From the NCBI RefSeq assembly GCF_014268495.2, contig NZ_CP077087.1:6250001-6314000 (forward strand): a stretch of 64,000 nt of DNA, written 5' to 3'. Shown one piece after another: positions 25,192 to 34,437 of the stretch (position 1 is the stretch's first letter; every line of letters starts with the position of its first letter). The notes under the pieces were generated by a model, which saw only the letters and a list, made by a program, of their open reading frames with translations, was not told the DNA's origin and made no database searches. This stretch comes from Pseudomonas monsensis. Lineage in GTDB: Bacteria > Pseudomonadota > Gammaproteobacteria > Pseudomonadales > Pseudomonadaceae. Position numbers and translations under genes: made by a program.

Positions 25192-25830
25192 ATGACCACG
25201 ACCATCGCCGGCATCAAAATTCCCGACAGCGCCCTCGCTCGGGCCAGCACCGAATACATCCGCGACATCGAATCCGACCTGCTCTACCACCACTCGCGCC
25301 GGGTCTTTCTATTCGGCGCGTTGAGCGGCGAGCGCCAGCAACTGGCTTACAACCCGGAGCTGCTGTACGTCGGCGCAATGTTCCATGACCTCGGTCTGGT
25401 CGAAGGTCACCGCAGTGATGACGAGCGTTTCGAAGTGGACGGCGCCAACGCGGCAGCGGCGTTTCTCAAACCGTACGGGCTCAGCGATGACGACATCGAG
25501 CAGGTCTGGCTGTCGATTGCCCTGCACACCACGCCAGGCGTGCCGAAGTATCTGCGCCCGACGGTGGCGCTGGTCACCGCTGGCGTCGAGATGGATGTGC
25601 TGGGCATGGATTACGCCGCGTTCAGCACCGTGCAGCGTGAGGCGGTGGTGCATGCGCATCCGCGCGGAGAAGGGTTCAAGGAGTGCATCATCTGCGCGTT
25701 TGCCGACGGCTTGCGCCATCGTCCGCAGACCACGTTCGGCAATGTGAAGACCGATGTATTGAAAGATCAGGAGCCGGGGTTCAAGCCGATGAACTTTGTC
25801 GAGGTCATCCGTAACTCTCCCTGGATTTGA
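25192..25830 (+). CDS. HD-domain hydrolase (cyanamide hydratase-like)
   Basis: Protein of 212 residues in the HD superfamily. Metal ligands are visible in LYHHSRRVFLFGAL (first His) and YVGAMFHDLGLVEGH (the HD pair); further His/Asp are in SIALHTTPGVP and GVEMDVLGMDY. The overall length and the FHDLGL segment resemble cyanamide-hydratase-type HD proteins, which hydrate cyanamide or nitrile-like compounds. The substrate is not proven. I choose the ATG at 25192 with GAGG upstream; the frame is open across the divergent regulator but that start would overlap it. Confidence 0.85.
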   Translation: MTTTIAGIKIPDSALARASTEYIRDIESDLLYHHSRRVFLFGALSGERQQLAYNPELLYVGAMFHDLGLVEGHRSDDERFEVDGANAAAAFLKPYGLSDDDIEQVWLSIALHTTPGVPKYLRPTVALVTAGVEMDVLGMDYAAFSTVQREAVVHAHPRGEGFKECIICAFADGLRHRPQTTFGNVKTDVLKDQEPGFKPMNFVEVIRNSPWI

Positions 25831-25847
25831 AGATCACCAGAAACAAA

Positions 25848-25940
25848 CTGTGGGAGCGAGCTTGCTCGCGAATGCGGTGGGTCAGGCAACATTTCCATCG
25901 ACTGACACGCCCTCTTCGCGAGCAAGCTCGCTCCCACAGG
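25848..25940. repeat. REP doublet (GTGGGAGCGAGCTTGCTCGCG class)
   Basis: Inverted arms CTGTGGGAGCGAGCTTGCTC and GAGCAAGCTCGCTCCCACAG between the convergent HD gene and spuH. Confidence 0.93.
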
Positions 25941-25980
25941 GATTGGGGTTGATCACAGATCTGTAATCAACCCCATTGGC

Positions 25981-26871
25981 TTACGCCGCTTCTGGAGCCG
26001 GTGCGCGACGTACGTCCGGTTGTTTCCACGAATCGGCGGCGCCTTCTTCGATGGCTTGCTGGATGGCTTTCTTGCGCGCCTCTTCGGCACGGCGGCTGAA
26101 GAACCAGACCATGAAGGTCACCAGCGATACCGCCAGCAGAATCAGGCTGGCCACGGCGTTGATCTCCGGCTTCACGCCCAGACGCACCGCCGAGAACACT
26201 TCCATCGGCAGGGTCGTCGAGCCCGGCCCGGAGACGAAGCTCGCCAGCACCAGGTCGTCCAGCGACAGAGCAAACGACATCATGCCGCCCGCTGCCAGCG
26301 ACGGCGCAATCATCGGGATGGTGATCAGGAAGAACACCTTCCACGGCCGTGCACCGAGGTCCATGGCCGCTTCTTCGATCGACAGGTCCAGCTCACGCAG
26401 ACGCGCCGACACCACCACCGCCACATAAGCCGCACAGAACGTCGTGTGGGCGATCCAGATAGTGACGATGCCACGTTCCTGCGGCCAGCCGATCATCTGC
26501 GCCATCGCCACGAACAGCAGCAACAGCGACAGACCGGTGATCACTTCCGGCATCACCAACGGCGCGGTGACCAGGCCACCGAACAGCGTGCGGCCCTTGA
26601 AGCGGGTGATGCGGGTCAGCACGAACGCTGCCAGCGTGCCCAGCGCCACCGCGGCGACCGCGGTGTAGCAGGCGATTTCCAGCGAACGCAACACCGAGCC
26701 CATCAATTGCGTGTTGTCGAGCAGGCCGACGTACCACTTGATCGACCAGCCGCCCCACACTGTCACCAGTTTCGAGGCGTTGAACGAGTAGATCACCAGG
26801 ATCAGCATCGGCAGGTAGATGAACAACAAACCCAGAACCAGCATCAGGCTGGAGAAACGGAAGCGCTTCAT
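25981..26871 (-). CDS. spuH: Polyamine ABC transporter permease SpuH (PotI type)
   Basis: Inner-membrane permease of 296 residues, one of two for polyamine uptake. It starts with MKRFRFSSLMLVLGLLFIYLP and has about six membrane segments. The coupling loop that contacts the ATPase is EEAAMDLGARPWKVFFLITIP (EAA motif; residues about 175-195). A charged tail (KKAIQQAIEEG, RRAPAPEAA) extends past the last membrane segment. Its ATG overlaps the stop of spuG by four bases (ATGA), so expression is coupled. It is the last gene of the spu operon; a REPIN lies beyond the stop codon. Confidence 0.95.
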   Translation of the reverse strand: MKRFRFSSLMLVLGLLFIYLPMLILVIYSFNASKLVTVWGGWSIKWYVGLLDNTQLMGSVLRSLEIACYTAVAAVALGTLAAFVLTRITRFKGRTLFGGLVTAPLVMPEVITGLSLLLLFVAMAQMIGWPQERGIVTIWIAHTTFCAAYVAVVVSARLRELDLSIEEAAMDLGARPWKVFFLITIPMIAPSLAAGGMMSFALSLDDLVLASFVSGPGSTTLPMEVFSAVRLGVKPEINAVASLILLAVSLVTFMVWFFSRRAEEARKKAIQQAIEEGAADSWKQPDVRRAPAPEAA

Positions 26872-27788
26872 TCTTTACCCTCCATTTCCTTGGCCTGACT
26901 GCGGTTGAACAGGATGATCGGGACAATCAGGATCGCCAGCATCACCACCGCCAGGGCGGACGCCACCGGCCAGTCACGGTTGTTGAAGAACTCTTGCCAG
27001 AGCACTTTACCGATCATCAGGGTTTCCGGGCCGCCAAGCAGTTCCGGGATCACGAACTCACCCACCACCGGGATGAACACCAGCATGCAGCCGGCGATGA
27101 TGCCGTTTTTCGACAGCGGCACGGTGATTTTCCAGAAGCTGTTGAAGGTGCTCGAACCGAGGTCCGACGCCGCTTCCAGCAGACTGGTGTCGTGTTTGAC
27201 GAGGTTGGCGTATAGCGGCAGGATCATGAACGGCAGATACGAATAGACCACACCTATGTACACGGCGAGGTTGGTATTGAGGATCTGCAGCGGCTCGTCG
27301 ATCAGGCCCATGCTCATCAGGAACCCGTTGAGCAGGCCGTTGTTGCTGAGGATGCCCATCCACGCGTAAACGCGGATCAGGATCGCGGTCCAGGTCGGCA
27401 TCATGATCAGCAGCACCAGCACCGTTTGCAGCTCTTTACGGGCACTGGCGATGGCGTAGGCCATCGGGTAGCCGATCAGCAGGCAGAGAAGGGTGCTGAA
27501 AAACGCCATCTTCAGCGAGCCGAGGTACGCGGCAATGTACAACTCGTCGTCGCCGAGCATCGCGTAGTTGCCCAGGTTCAGCAGCAACTGCAGCTTCTGC
27601 TCGGCGAAGGTGTAGATCTGGGTGTACGGCGGGATGGCCACGTCGGCTTCGGCGAAACTGATCTTCAGCACGATGAAGAACGGCAGCATGAAGAACAGAA
27701 ACAGCCAGATGAACGGGACCCCGATGACCAGTTGGCGGCCACCGGGAATTATTCGATTGAGGCGGCGTTTGAATTTGCGCATGTTCAT
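26868..27788 (-). CDS. spuG: Polyamine ABC transporter permease SpuG (PotH type)
   Basis: Second inner-membrane permease, 306 residues with six predicted segments. A charged start (MNMRKFKRRLNRIIPGG) is followed by LVIGVPFIWLFLFFMLPFFI. The EAA loop LLEAASDLGSSTFNSFWKIT contacts the ATPase SpuF. The ATG at 27788 overlaps the stop of spuF by four bases, which is why I prefer it to the longer frame starting at 27824 inside spuF; an ATG six bases downstream is also possible. Confidence 0.95.
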   Translation of the reverse strand: MNMRKFKRRLNRIIPGGRQLVIGVPFIWLFLFFMLPFFIVLKISFAEADVAIPPYTQIYTFAEQKLQLLLNLGNYAMLGDDELYIAAYLGSLKMAFFSTLLCLLIGYPMAYAIASARKELQTVLVLLIMMPTWTAILIRVYAWMGILSNNGLLNGFLMSMGLIDEPLQILNTNLAVYIGVVYSYLPFMILPLYANLVKHDTSLLEAASDLGSSTFNSFWKITVPLSKNGIIAGCMLVFIPVVGEFVIPELLGGPETLMIGKVLWQEFFNNRDWPVASALAVVMLAILIVPIILFNRSQAKEMEGKE

Positions 27789-28927
27789 GAGCGAAGTACC
27801 ACGCCGCTGTCGTCTTCCCACCACACGTAAACCTGGTCACCCCAGGTCGGGCGGGCGCCGCGGCGTTCGGCGTTGGCGACGAACGATTGCACCAGCTTGC
27901 CGCTCGGCAACTCGACGTAGAACACCGAGTGACCGCCCAGGTAGGCGATGTCATGCACCTTGCCGCTCGACCAGTTGTATTCGCAGGTCGGCTGGTCGGC
28001 GGTGACCAGCAGTTTCTCCGGACGGATCGCGTAGGTGACCGACTTGTCCTGCACCGACGTGCTGATGCCGTGGCCGACGTAGATCTGCCGGTCGAGGTCC
28101 TTGCAGGTGATGGTCGCGTGGCCTTCGGCGTCGTCGATCACTTCGCCTTCGAAGATGTTCACGTTGCCGATGAATTCGCAGACCAGACGGCTGGTCGGGG
28201 TTTCGTAGATGTCGATCGGGCTGCCGATCTGGGCGATCCAGCCCAGGTGCATGATCGCGATGCGCTCGGCCATGGTCATGGCCTCTTCCTGGTCGTGGGT
28301 CACCATCACGCAGGTCACGCCCACGCGCTCGATGATCTCCACCAGCTCCAGTTGCATCTGCGACCGCAGTTTTTTGTCCAGTGCGCCCATCGGCTCATCG
28401 AGCAACAGCAGCTTCGGCCGCTTGGCCAGGGAACGCGCCAGCGCCACGCGCTGCCGCTGACCGCCGGACAGTTGATGCGGCTTGCGCTTGGCGTACTGGC
28501 TCATCTGCACCAGCTTGAGCATCTCGGCCACGCGGGCGTCGACCTCGGCCTTGGGAATCTTGTCCTGCTGCAGGCCGAACGCGATGTTCTGCGCCACAGT
28601 CATGTGCGGGAACAGGGCGTACGACTGGAACATCATGTTGATCGGTCGCTCGTACGGCGGCATGTCGGTGATGTCGACGCCGTCGAGGAAAATGCGCCCC
28701 TCCGTGGGCCGTTCGAACCCTGCCAGCATCCGCAGCAGGGTGGATTTGCCCGATCCCGAACCGCCGAGCAGGGCGAAGATCTCACCCTTCTTGATTTCCA
28801 GGGACACATCGTCCACGGCAATCGTCTCGTCGAACTTCTTCGTGACCCGGTCGATTTTGACCAACACCTGTTTAGGTGTCTGGTCGCCCTCGAGGGCTTT
28901 CTTATAGGCGCCGGAGGCAACTGCCAT
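27785..28927 (-). CDS. spuF: Polyamine ABC transporter ATPase SpuF (PotG type)
   Basis: Cytosolic ATPase that drives polyamine import, 380 residues. The Walker A motif is GGSGSGKSTLL (about residues 55-65), the signature is LSGGQRQRVALAR, and the Walker B is LLLLDEPMGALD followed by the switch His in VMVTHDQEEAMT. A C-terminal TOBE-type regulatory domain (about 290-375, starting AIRPEKLLV) is present. It starts 67 bp after the spuE stop codon and overlaps spuG, in line with the spuDEFGH order. Confidence 0.96.
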   Translation of the reverse strand: MAVASGAYKKALEGDQTPKQVLVKIDRVTKKFDETIAVDDVSLEIKKGEIFALLGGSGSGKSTLLRMLAGFERPTEGRIFLDGVDITDMPPYERPINMMFQSYALFPHMTVAQNIAFGLQQDKIPKAEVDARVAEMLKLVQMSQYAKRKPHQLSGGQRQRVALARSLAKRPKLLLLDEPMGALDKKLRSQMQLELVEIIERVGVTCVMVTHDQEEAMTMAERIAIMHLGWIAQIGSPIDIYETPTSRLVCEFIGNVNIFEGEVIDDAEGHATITCKDLDRQIYVGHGISTSVQDKSVTYAIRPEKLLVTADQPTCEYNWSSGKVHDIAYLGGHSVFYVELPSGKLVQSFVANAERRGARPTWGDQVYVWWEDDSGVVLRS

Positions 28928-28994
28928 TTACGAAACTCCCAGAAAAAAACAGTGCAGTTCGCCCAATGCAGACGAACCCAGGATAGTTTGTGCC

Positions 28995-30092
28995 TTACTT
29001 GCCCGACTTGACCTTGGTCCAGCTACGGGTCATCAAACGCTGAATATTGGGTGGCAACTCGACCGACACGTAAGTCTTGTCGAGAACGGCCTGCGGTGGA
29101 TAAACCGCTGCATCGGTGCGGATGGACTGTTCCATCAGCTTGTCCGCCCCCGGGTTGGGGTTGGCGTAACCGACGTAATCACTGACCTGGGCGATGACCT
29201 CAGGTTTCAGCAAATAGTTGATGAAGGCGTGCGCCTCCTTGGCGTTGGACGAGTCCTTCGGAATCGCCAGCATGTCGAACCACAGCGCGCCGCCTTCTTT
29301 TGGAATCGAGTACGCGATGTTCACGCCTTTCTTGGCTTCCTCGGCGCGATGTTTGGCCTGGAACATGTCACCGGAAAAACCGATGGCCACGCAGATGTCG
29401 CCGTTGGCCAGGTCGCCGATGTATTTGGACGAGTGGAAGTAGGTCACGTAAGGACGCACCGCGAGCAACTTGTCGGTGGCTTTTTCGTAATCCTTGGGGT
29501 TGGTGCTGTTGGCGTTCAGGCCCATGTAGTTGAGCACGGTCGGCATCATTTCATCCGCCGAATCGAGGAACGCGACGCCGCAGCTGTGCAGTTTCTTGAT
29601 GTTCTCGGGCTCGAACAGCACGCTCCAGGAGTCGATCTTGTCGACACCGAGCACTTCCTTGACCTTGTCGACGTTGTAACCGATGCCGTTGGTACCCCAC
29701 AGGTACGGCACGGCGTACTGGTTGCCGGGATCGTTCTGTTCCAGGCGCTTGAGCAGCACCGGGTCGAGGTTGGAATAGTTCGGCAATTGCGCCTTGTCGA
29801 GCTTCTGAAACGCGCCCGCCTTGATCTGCTTGCCGAGGAAGTGGTTCGACGGCACGACCACGTCGTAACCGGTACGCCCGGCCAGCAGCTTGCCTTCCAG
29901 GGTTTCGTTGGAATCGAACACGTCGTAGACCGGTGTGATCCCGGTGGCTTTCTGGAAGTCAGCCAGGGTCGTCTCGCCGATGTAGTCCGACCAGTTATAA
30001 ATATGCACCGTACCGGCGGCCTGGGCTCCGACAGCAATGGTCAGGCCGGCAGTGGCCAGCAGGGCTTTGCGCAAAGAAGAAAAAATAGGCAA
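28995..30092 (-). CDS. spuE: Polyamine-binding periplasmic protein SpuE
   Basis: High-affinity binding protein of 365 residues; in P. aeruginosa SpuE prefers spermidine. Signal peptide SSLRKALLATAGLTIAVGAQA, then AGTVHIYNWSDYIGETTL, the usual PotF/PotD start. The DVFDSNETLEGKLLAG segment and the IGFSGDMFQAKHRAEE stretch are family-typical. The frame continues upstream to an ATG at 30164 through non-homologous sequence; I place the start at a TTG (30092), which gives exactly the SpuE length and has GAGG eight bases upstream. The gene is preceded by a stem-loop after spuD. Confidence 0.92.
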   Translation of the reverse strand: MPIFSSLRKALLATAGLTIAVGAQAAGTVHIYNWSDYIGETTLADFQKATGITPVYDVFDSNETLEGKLLAGRTGYDVVVPSNHFLGKQIKAGAFQKLDKAQLPNYSNLDPVLLKRLEQNDPGNQYAVPYLWGTNGIGYNVDKVKEVLGVDKIDSWSVLFEPENIKKLHSCGVAFLDSADEMMPTVLNYMGLNANSTNPKDYEKATDKLLAVRPYVTYFHSSKYIGDLANGDICVAIGFSGDMFQAKHRAEEAKKGVNIAYSIPKEGGALWFDMLAIPKDSSNAKEAHAFINYLLKPEVIAQVSDYVGYANPNPGADKLMEQSIRTDAAVYPPQAVLDKTYVSVELPPNIQRLMTRSWTKVKSGK

Positions 30093-30226
30093 GTGGAGGT
30101 CCTCTAATTTAATTGGGCCCAAGTTGCCCCGCGTTACATGACAGCCATGGCTGCCCGGAAACAAAACCGGCGCGCAACTTACCCTCGAAAAACCGTTCCT
30201 GCAAAACTTCCTGTCATTTAATTGAT

Positions 30227-30262
30227 CCGCTGACCGCCCTCACAAACGACGACGGCCAGCGG
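30227..30262 (-). other. Stem-loop between spuD and spuE
   Basis: On the minus strand CCGCTGGCCG pairs with CGGTCAGCGG (ten base pairs, one G-U in RNA) around a 16-base loop. No T-run follows, so it is more likely an mRNA-stabilising or processing hairpin that favours spuD than a terminator. Confidence 0.6.
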
Positions 30263-30280
30263 TTACGGCTTCAAACCGGC

Positions 30281-31390
30281 TTATTTACCGGATTTGATCT
30301 TGGTCCAGCTGCGGGTCAATTCACGCTGGGTCGCCGCTGGCAGATCGGCGATGGCATACAACTTGGCCTGCACATCGGCTGGCGGGTAGATGCCTGGATC
30401 GCTGGTGATGTCTTTATTCACCAGTGGCGTTGCAGCAGCGTTACCGTTCGGGAAACGTACGGCGTTGGTGATGCCGGCCATGACTTCAGGCTTCTGCAGG
30501 AAGGTCATGAACTTGTAGGCGCCTTCAACGTTTTCGGCATCCTTCGGAATCGCGACCATGTCGAAGAAGCTGCCCGCGCCTTCCTTCGGAATGGCGTAGC
30601 TGACTTTGACCTTGTCACCGGCCTCGGCAGCACGGGACTTGGCCTGCTGCACATCACCCGAGTAGCCGACCGCTACGCAGATGTTGCCGTTGGCCAGGTC
30701 CGAGATGTACTTGGAGGAGTGGAAGTAGGTGATCGAAGGACGAATCTTGAGGAACAGTTCCTCGGCCTTCTTGATGTCTTCTTTCTTCTGGCTGTCGGTT
30801 GGCAGGCCCAGGTAGTGCAGCGCGACCGGCAGCATTTCGGTCGGCGAATCGAGGAAGCTCACACCACAGCCCTTGAGCTTGGCGATGTTTTCCGGCTTGA
30901 GCAGCACGTCCCACGAGTCGATGGTGTCGACGCCCAGCGCAGCCTTGACCTTCTCAGGGTTGTAGCCGATGCCGATCGAGCCCCACATGTACGGGAAGGC
31001 GTGCTTGTTGCCCGGGTCGCTGACCGATACGGCCTTGAGCAGGTCCTGGTTCAGGTTCTTCCAGTTAGGCAGCTTGGACTGGTCCAGTTCCTGATAAACG
31101 CCGGCCTTGATCTGCTTGGCCAGGAAGTTGTTCGACGGCACAACGACGTCGTAACCGGACTTGCCCGCCAGCAGTTTGGCTTCCAGGGTTTCGTTGCTGT
31201 CGAATACGTCGTAGACAACCTTGATCCCCGACTCCTTCTCGAAGTTGGCGATGGTGTCCGGGGCGATGTAGTCGGACCAGTTGTAGACGTGCAGCACATT
31301 GTCGTCCGCGTGAACCGCACCCGCCATCATGCCCGCTACGGACAAAGCGAGAAGAGTCTTGCCAGCAAGCTTTTTACCTAATGCCTTCAT
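30281..31390 (-). CDS. spuD: Polyamine-binding periplasmic protein SpuD
   Basis: Binding protein of 369 residues, paralogue of SpuE; in P. aeruginosa SpuD prefers putrescine. The signal peptide (KTLLALSVAGMMAGAVHA) is followed by DDNVLHVYNWSDYIAPDTI. Shared blocks with SpuE are DVFDSNETLEAKLLAGKSGY, SITYFHSSKYISDLANGN and the C-terminal TRSWTKIKSGK, nearly identical at the end. It lies between spuC and spuE, matching the order in P. aeruginosa, with hairpins on both sides. Confidence 0.95.
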   Translation of the reverse strand: MKALGKKLAGKTLLALSVAGMMAGAVHADDNVLHVYNWSDYIAPDTIANFEKESGIKVVYDVFDSNETLEAKLLAGKSGYDVVVPSNNFLAKQIKAGVYQELDQSKLPNWKNLNQDLLKAVSVSDPGNKHAFPYMWGSIGIGYNPEKVKAALGVDTIDSWDVLLKPENIAKLKGCGVSFLDSPTEMLPVALHYLGLPTDSQKKEDIKKAEELFLKIRPSITYFHSSKYISDLANGNICVAVGYSGDVQQAKSRAAEAGDKVKVSYAIPKEGAGSFFDMVAIPKDAENVEGAYKFMTFLQKPEVMAGITNAVRFPNGNAAATPLVNKDITSDPGIYPPADVQAKLYAIADLPAATQRELTRSWTKIKSGK

Positions 31391-31520
31391 GCGTCATGCT
31401 CCAAATTTTTCTTTTTTGAACCACTCTGTTCAGCGGCCGAACCCGGACAACTGGAACCGCGGCTAGTCTGGCAAGATCGGAGGCGGTCTTTCAACAAAAG
31501 GCCGACCTTTCTGACACCAT

Positions 31521-31550
31521 CGAGCGAGAGCGCCGCAGCTCCCTCGCTCG
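31521..31550 (-). other. Stem-loop between spuC and spuD
   Basis: CGAGCGAG and CTCGCTCG form a perfect eight-base-pair stem around a 14-base loop in the 171-bp gap. No T-run follows on the minus strand. It could separate spuC from the transporter part of the transcript. Confidence 0.55.
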
Positions 31551-31561
31551 AAGCCTAGCAC

Positions 31562-32926
31562 TTAGGCCTGCAACGCACTGAGGGTCAGGTCCAGACACTT
31601 GCGTGCCTTTGTAACCAGCTCGTCGATCTCCGCCTTGCTGATCACCAGCGGCGGCGCAATGATCATGGTGTCGCCCACAGCGCGCATGATCAGGCCGTTA
31701 TCGAAGCAGAACTGCCGGCAGATCATGCCCACGCCCCGACCTTCGTAACGCTTGCGAGAGGCCTTGTCCTGCACCAGCTCGATCGCCCCGAGCAGACCGA
31801 CCCCGCGCACTTCACCCACCAACGGGTGATCGTTGAGTTCGCGCAGACGTTTCTGCAAATACGGTGCCGTTTCGTTGCGCACGTTCTCGATAATTTTCTC
31901 GTCGCGCAAAATCCGGATATTTTCCAGACCCACCGCTGCTGCCACCGGATGTCCGGAGTAGGTGAAGCCGTGGTTGAAATCACCGCCTTCGTTGAGCACC
32001 TTCACCACTTCGTCGCGAACGATCAGGCCACCCATCGGGATGTAGCCGGAGGTCAGGCCTTTGGCGATGGTCATCATGTCCGGTTTCAGGTCGTAGAAAT
32101 CCGAACCGAACCACTGACCGGTACGGCCGAAACCGCAGATCACTTCATCCGCCACGAACAGAATGTCGTACTTGGCGAGGATTTCCTTGATGCGCGGCCA
32201 GTAGCTGTCGGGCGGAATAATCACGCCACCTGCGCCCTGAATCGGCTCGGCAATAAAGGCACCGACGTTGTCCACGCCGACTTCGAGAATTTTCTCTTCC
32301 AGTTGGTTGGCCGCCCAGAGGCCGAACTCTTCCGGCGACATGTCGCCGCCCTCGGCGAACCAGTACGGCTGAGCGATGTGGACGATGCCCGGAATCGGCA
32401 AGTCGCCCTGCTCGTGCATATAGGTCATGCCACCCAGGCTCGCGCCGGCCACGGTGGACCCGTGATAGCCGTTCTTGCGGCTGATGATGACTTTCTTGTT
32501 CGGCTGGCCCTTGATCGCCCAGTAGTGGCGAACCATGCGCAGCATGGTGTCGTTGCCTTCGGAGCCGGAGCCGGTGAAGAACACGTGGTTCATGCCTTCA
32601 GGTGCCACGTCGGCGATGGCCTTGGCCAGTTCCAGTGCCGGCGGGTGCGCGGTCTGGAAGAACAGGTTGTAGTAAGGCAGTTCGCGCATTTGCTTGGCAG
32701 CCGCGTCAGCCAGCTCATCGCGGCCATAACCGATCGCCACGCACCACAGACCCGCCATGCCATCGAGGATCTTGTTGCCCTCGCTGTCCCACAGGTACAC
32801 GCCCTTGGCGTTGGTGATGATCCGTGGGCCCTTCTCTTTCAGCTGCTTGAAGTCGCTGAACGGGGCCAGGTGGTGATCGCTGCTCAGGGCTTGCCACTCA
32901 CGGGTTTGCGGGTTGTTGCTGGTCAT
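31562..32926 (-). CDS. spuC: Polyamine-pyruvate aminotransferase SpuC
   Basis: Class III PLP aminotransferase, 454 residues, that transfers the amino group of putrescine or related polyamines to pyruvate. Visible are the VFFTGSGSEGNDTMLRM segment, the phosphate and ring contacts around YHGSTVAGASLGG, LFVADEVICGFGRTG (the conserved Asp), and the PLP lysine in MTIAKGLTSGYIPMGG. I choose the ATG at 32926 (MTSNNPQTREW), with AAGGAG seven bases upstream, rather than an ATG 30 bases earlier. It follows spuB by 56 bp. Confidence 0.94.
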   Translation of the reverse strand: MTSNNPQTREWQALSSDHHLAPFSDFKQLKEKGPRIITNAKGVYLWDSEGNKILDGMAGLWCVAIGYGRDELADAAAKQMRELPYYNLFFQTAHPPALELAKAIADVAPEGMNHVFFTGSGSEGNDTMLRMVRHYWAIKGQPNKKVIISRKNGYHGSTVAGASLGGMTYMHEQGDLPIPGIVHIAQPYWFAEGGDMSPEEFGLWAANQLEEKILEVGVDNVGAFIAEPIQGAGGVIIPPDSYWPRIKEILAKYDILFVADEVICGFGRTGQWFGSDFYDLKPDMMTIAKGLTSGYIPMGGLIVRDEVVKVLNEGGDFNHGFTYSGHPVAAAVGLENIRILRDEKIIENVRNETAPYLQKRLRELNDHPLVGEVRGVGLLGAIELVQDKASRKRYEGRGVGMICRQFCFDNGLIMRAVGDTMIIAPPLVISKAEIDELVTKARKCLDLTLSALQA

Positions 32927-32982
32927 GCCAATTCTCCTTGTTATCGGTGAAGGCACGGCTGCTGCCAGCCGTGCCCGGCGTA

Positions 32983-34341
32983 TCAGACGGCGAAGAGCAG
33001 GTACTCACGCTCCCAGGAACTGATCACGCGCTTGAAGTTTTCATGCTCGGCCCGTTTAACCGCGACGTAGCCAGTGATGAAGGTTTTGCCCAGGTATTTC
33101 TCGATGGTCGCGCTGTTTTCCATGCGCTCGAGGGCGTCTTCGATGGTCAGCGGCAGGCGCAGGTTGCGGCGTTCATAGCCACGGCCAACGACTGGCGCGC
33201 TCGGGTTGAGGCCCTCGACCATGCCGATGTAGCCGCAGAGCAGGCTTGCGGCAATCGCCAGGTACGGGTTGGCGTCGGCGCCCGGCAGGCGGTTTTCCAC
33301 ACGGCGATTCTGCGGCCCGGCATCCGGAACGCGCAGGCCCACGGTGCGGTTCTCTTCGCCCCACTCCACGTTCACCGGCGCCGAGGTGTCCGGCAGGAAG
33401 CGGCGGAACGAGTTGACGTTCGGCGCGAACAGCGGCAGCAATTCCGGGATCAGTTTCTGCAGGCCACCGATGTGGTGCAGGAACAGCTGGCTCATGGTCC
33501 CGTCTTCATTGGAGAACACGTTCTTGCCGGTCTCGATGTCGATGATGCTCTGGTGCAAGTGCATCGCACTGCCCGGCTCACCGGTCATCGGCTTGGCCAT
33601 GAAGGTGGCGGCCACGTCGTGCTTGAGCGCGGCTTCGCGCATGGTGCGTTTGAACACCAGGATCTGGTCGGCCAGCGACAGGGCGTCGCCATGACGGAAG
33701 TTGATTTCCATCTGCGCCGTGCCGTCTTCGTGGATCAGCGTGTCGAGGTCCAGCTCCTGCAGTTCGCACCAGTCGTAGACGTCTTCGAACAGCGGGTCGA
33801 ATTCGTTCGCCGCTTCGATGGAGAACGACTGACGACCGATTTCCGGACGGCCCGAACGGCCAATCGGCGGCTGCAACGGATAGTCAGGGTCGTCGCTGCG
33901 CTTGGTCAGGTAAAACTCCATTTCCGGCGCCACGATCGGCTGCCAGCCCTTGTCGGCGTAGAGTTTCAGGACTTTCTTGAGCACGTTGCGCGGCGACAGC
34001 TCGATCGGGTTGCCTTGCTTGTCGTAGGTGTCGTGGATCACTTGGGCGGTCGGCTCGATCGCCCACGGCACCAGGTACACGGCGTTCTGGTCGGGGCGGC
34101 AGATCATGTCGATGTCGGCCGGGTCGAGCAGTTCGTAATAGATGTCGTCTTCAACGTAGTCGCCGGTCACGGTCTGCAGCAACACACTCTCTGGCAGGCG
34201 CATGCCTTTTTCGGCGATGAACTTGTTGGTCGGCGAGATCTTGCCGCGGGTGATACCGGTCAAGTCGCCGATCATGCATTCGACTTCTGTGATCTTGTGG
34301 TCTTTCAACCAATCGGTGAGCTGGTCGAGGTTGTTACTCAT
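32983..34341 (-). CDS. spuB: Gamma-glutamyl-polyamine synthetase SpuB (glutamine synthetase family)
   Basis: Glutamine-synthetase-like ligase of 452 residues that joins glutamate to a polyamine, the first step of the gamma-glutamylation route. The beta-grasp segment MIGDLTGITRGK, the catalytic VAPEMEFYL glutamates, AQMEINFRHGDAL, GSAMHLHQSI and the ENRLPGADANPYLAIAASL block mark the family. I choose the ATG at 34341 (MSNNLDQLTDWL; AGAGG upstream), which gives the same length I recall for P. aeruginosa SpuB. It heads the spu operon; a spuA remnant lies upstream. Confidence 0.93.
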   Translation of the reverse strand: MSNNLDQLTDWLKDHKITEVECMIGDLTGITRGKISPTNKFIAEKGMRLPESVLLQTVTGDYVEDDIYYELLDPADIDMICRPDQNAVYLVPWAIEPTAQVIHDTYDKQGNPIELSPRNVLKKVLKLYADKGWQPIVAPEMEFYLTKRSDDPDYPLQPPIGRSGRPEIGRQSFSIEAANEFDPLFEDVYDWCELQELDLDTLIHEDGTAQMEINFRHGDALSLADQILVFKRTMREAALKHDVAATFMAKPMTGEPGSAMHLHQSIIDIETGKNVFSNEDGTMSQLFLHHIGGLQKLIPELLPLFAPNVNSFRRFLPDTSAPVNVEWGEENRTVGLRVPDAGPQNRRVENRLPGADANPYLAIAASLLCGYIGMVEGLNPSAPVVGRGYERRNLRLPLTIEDALERMENSATIEKYLGKTFITGYVAVKRAEHENFKRVISSWEREYLLFAV

Positions 34342-34437
34342 AAATGCCTCTGGGCTGAGTCTCCTGACAGGGGTGTCAGGCAAAGTTTGACGCCGTGACG
34401 TCGCGTTAAAGGGTGCTTGCTTGCGCGCAGTGCCGGC

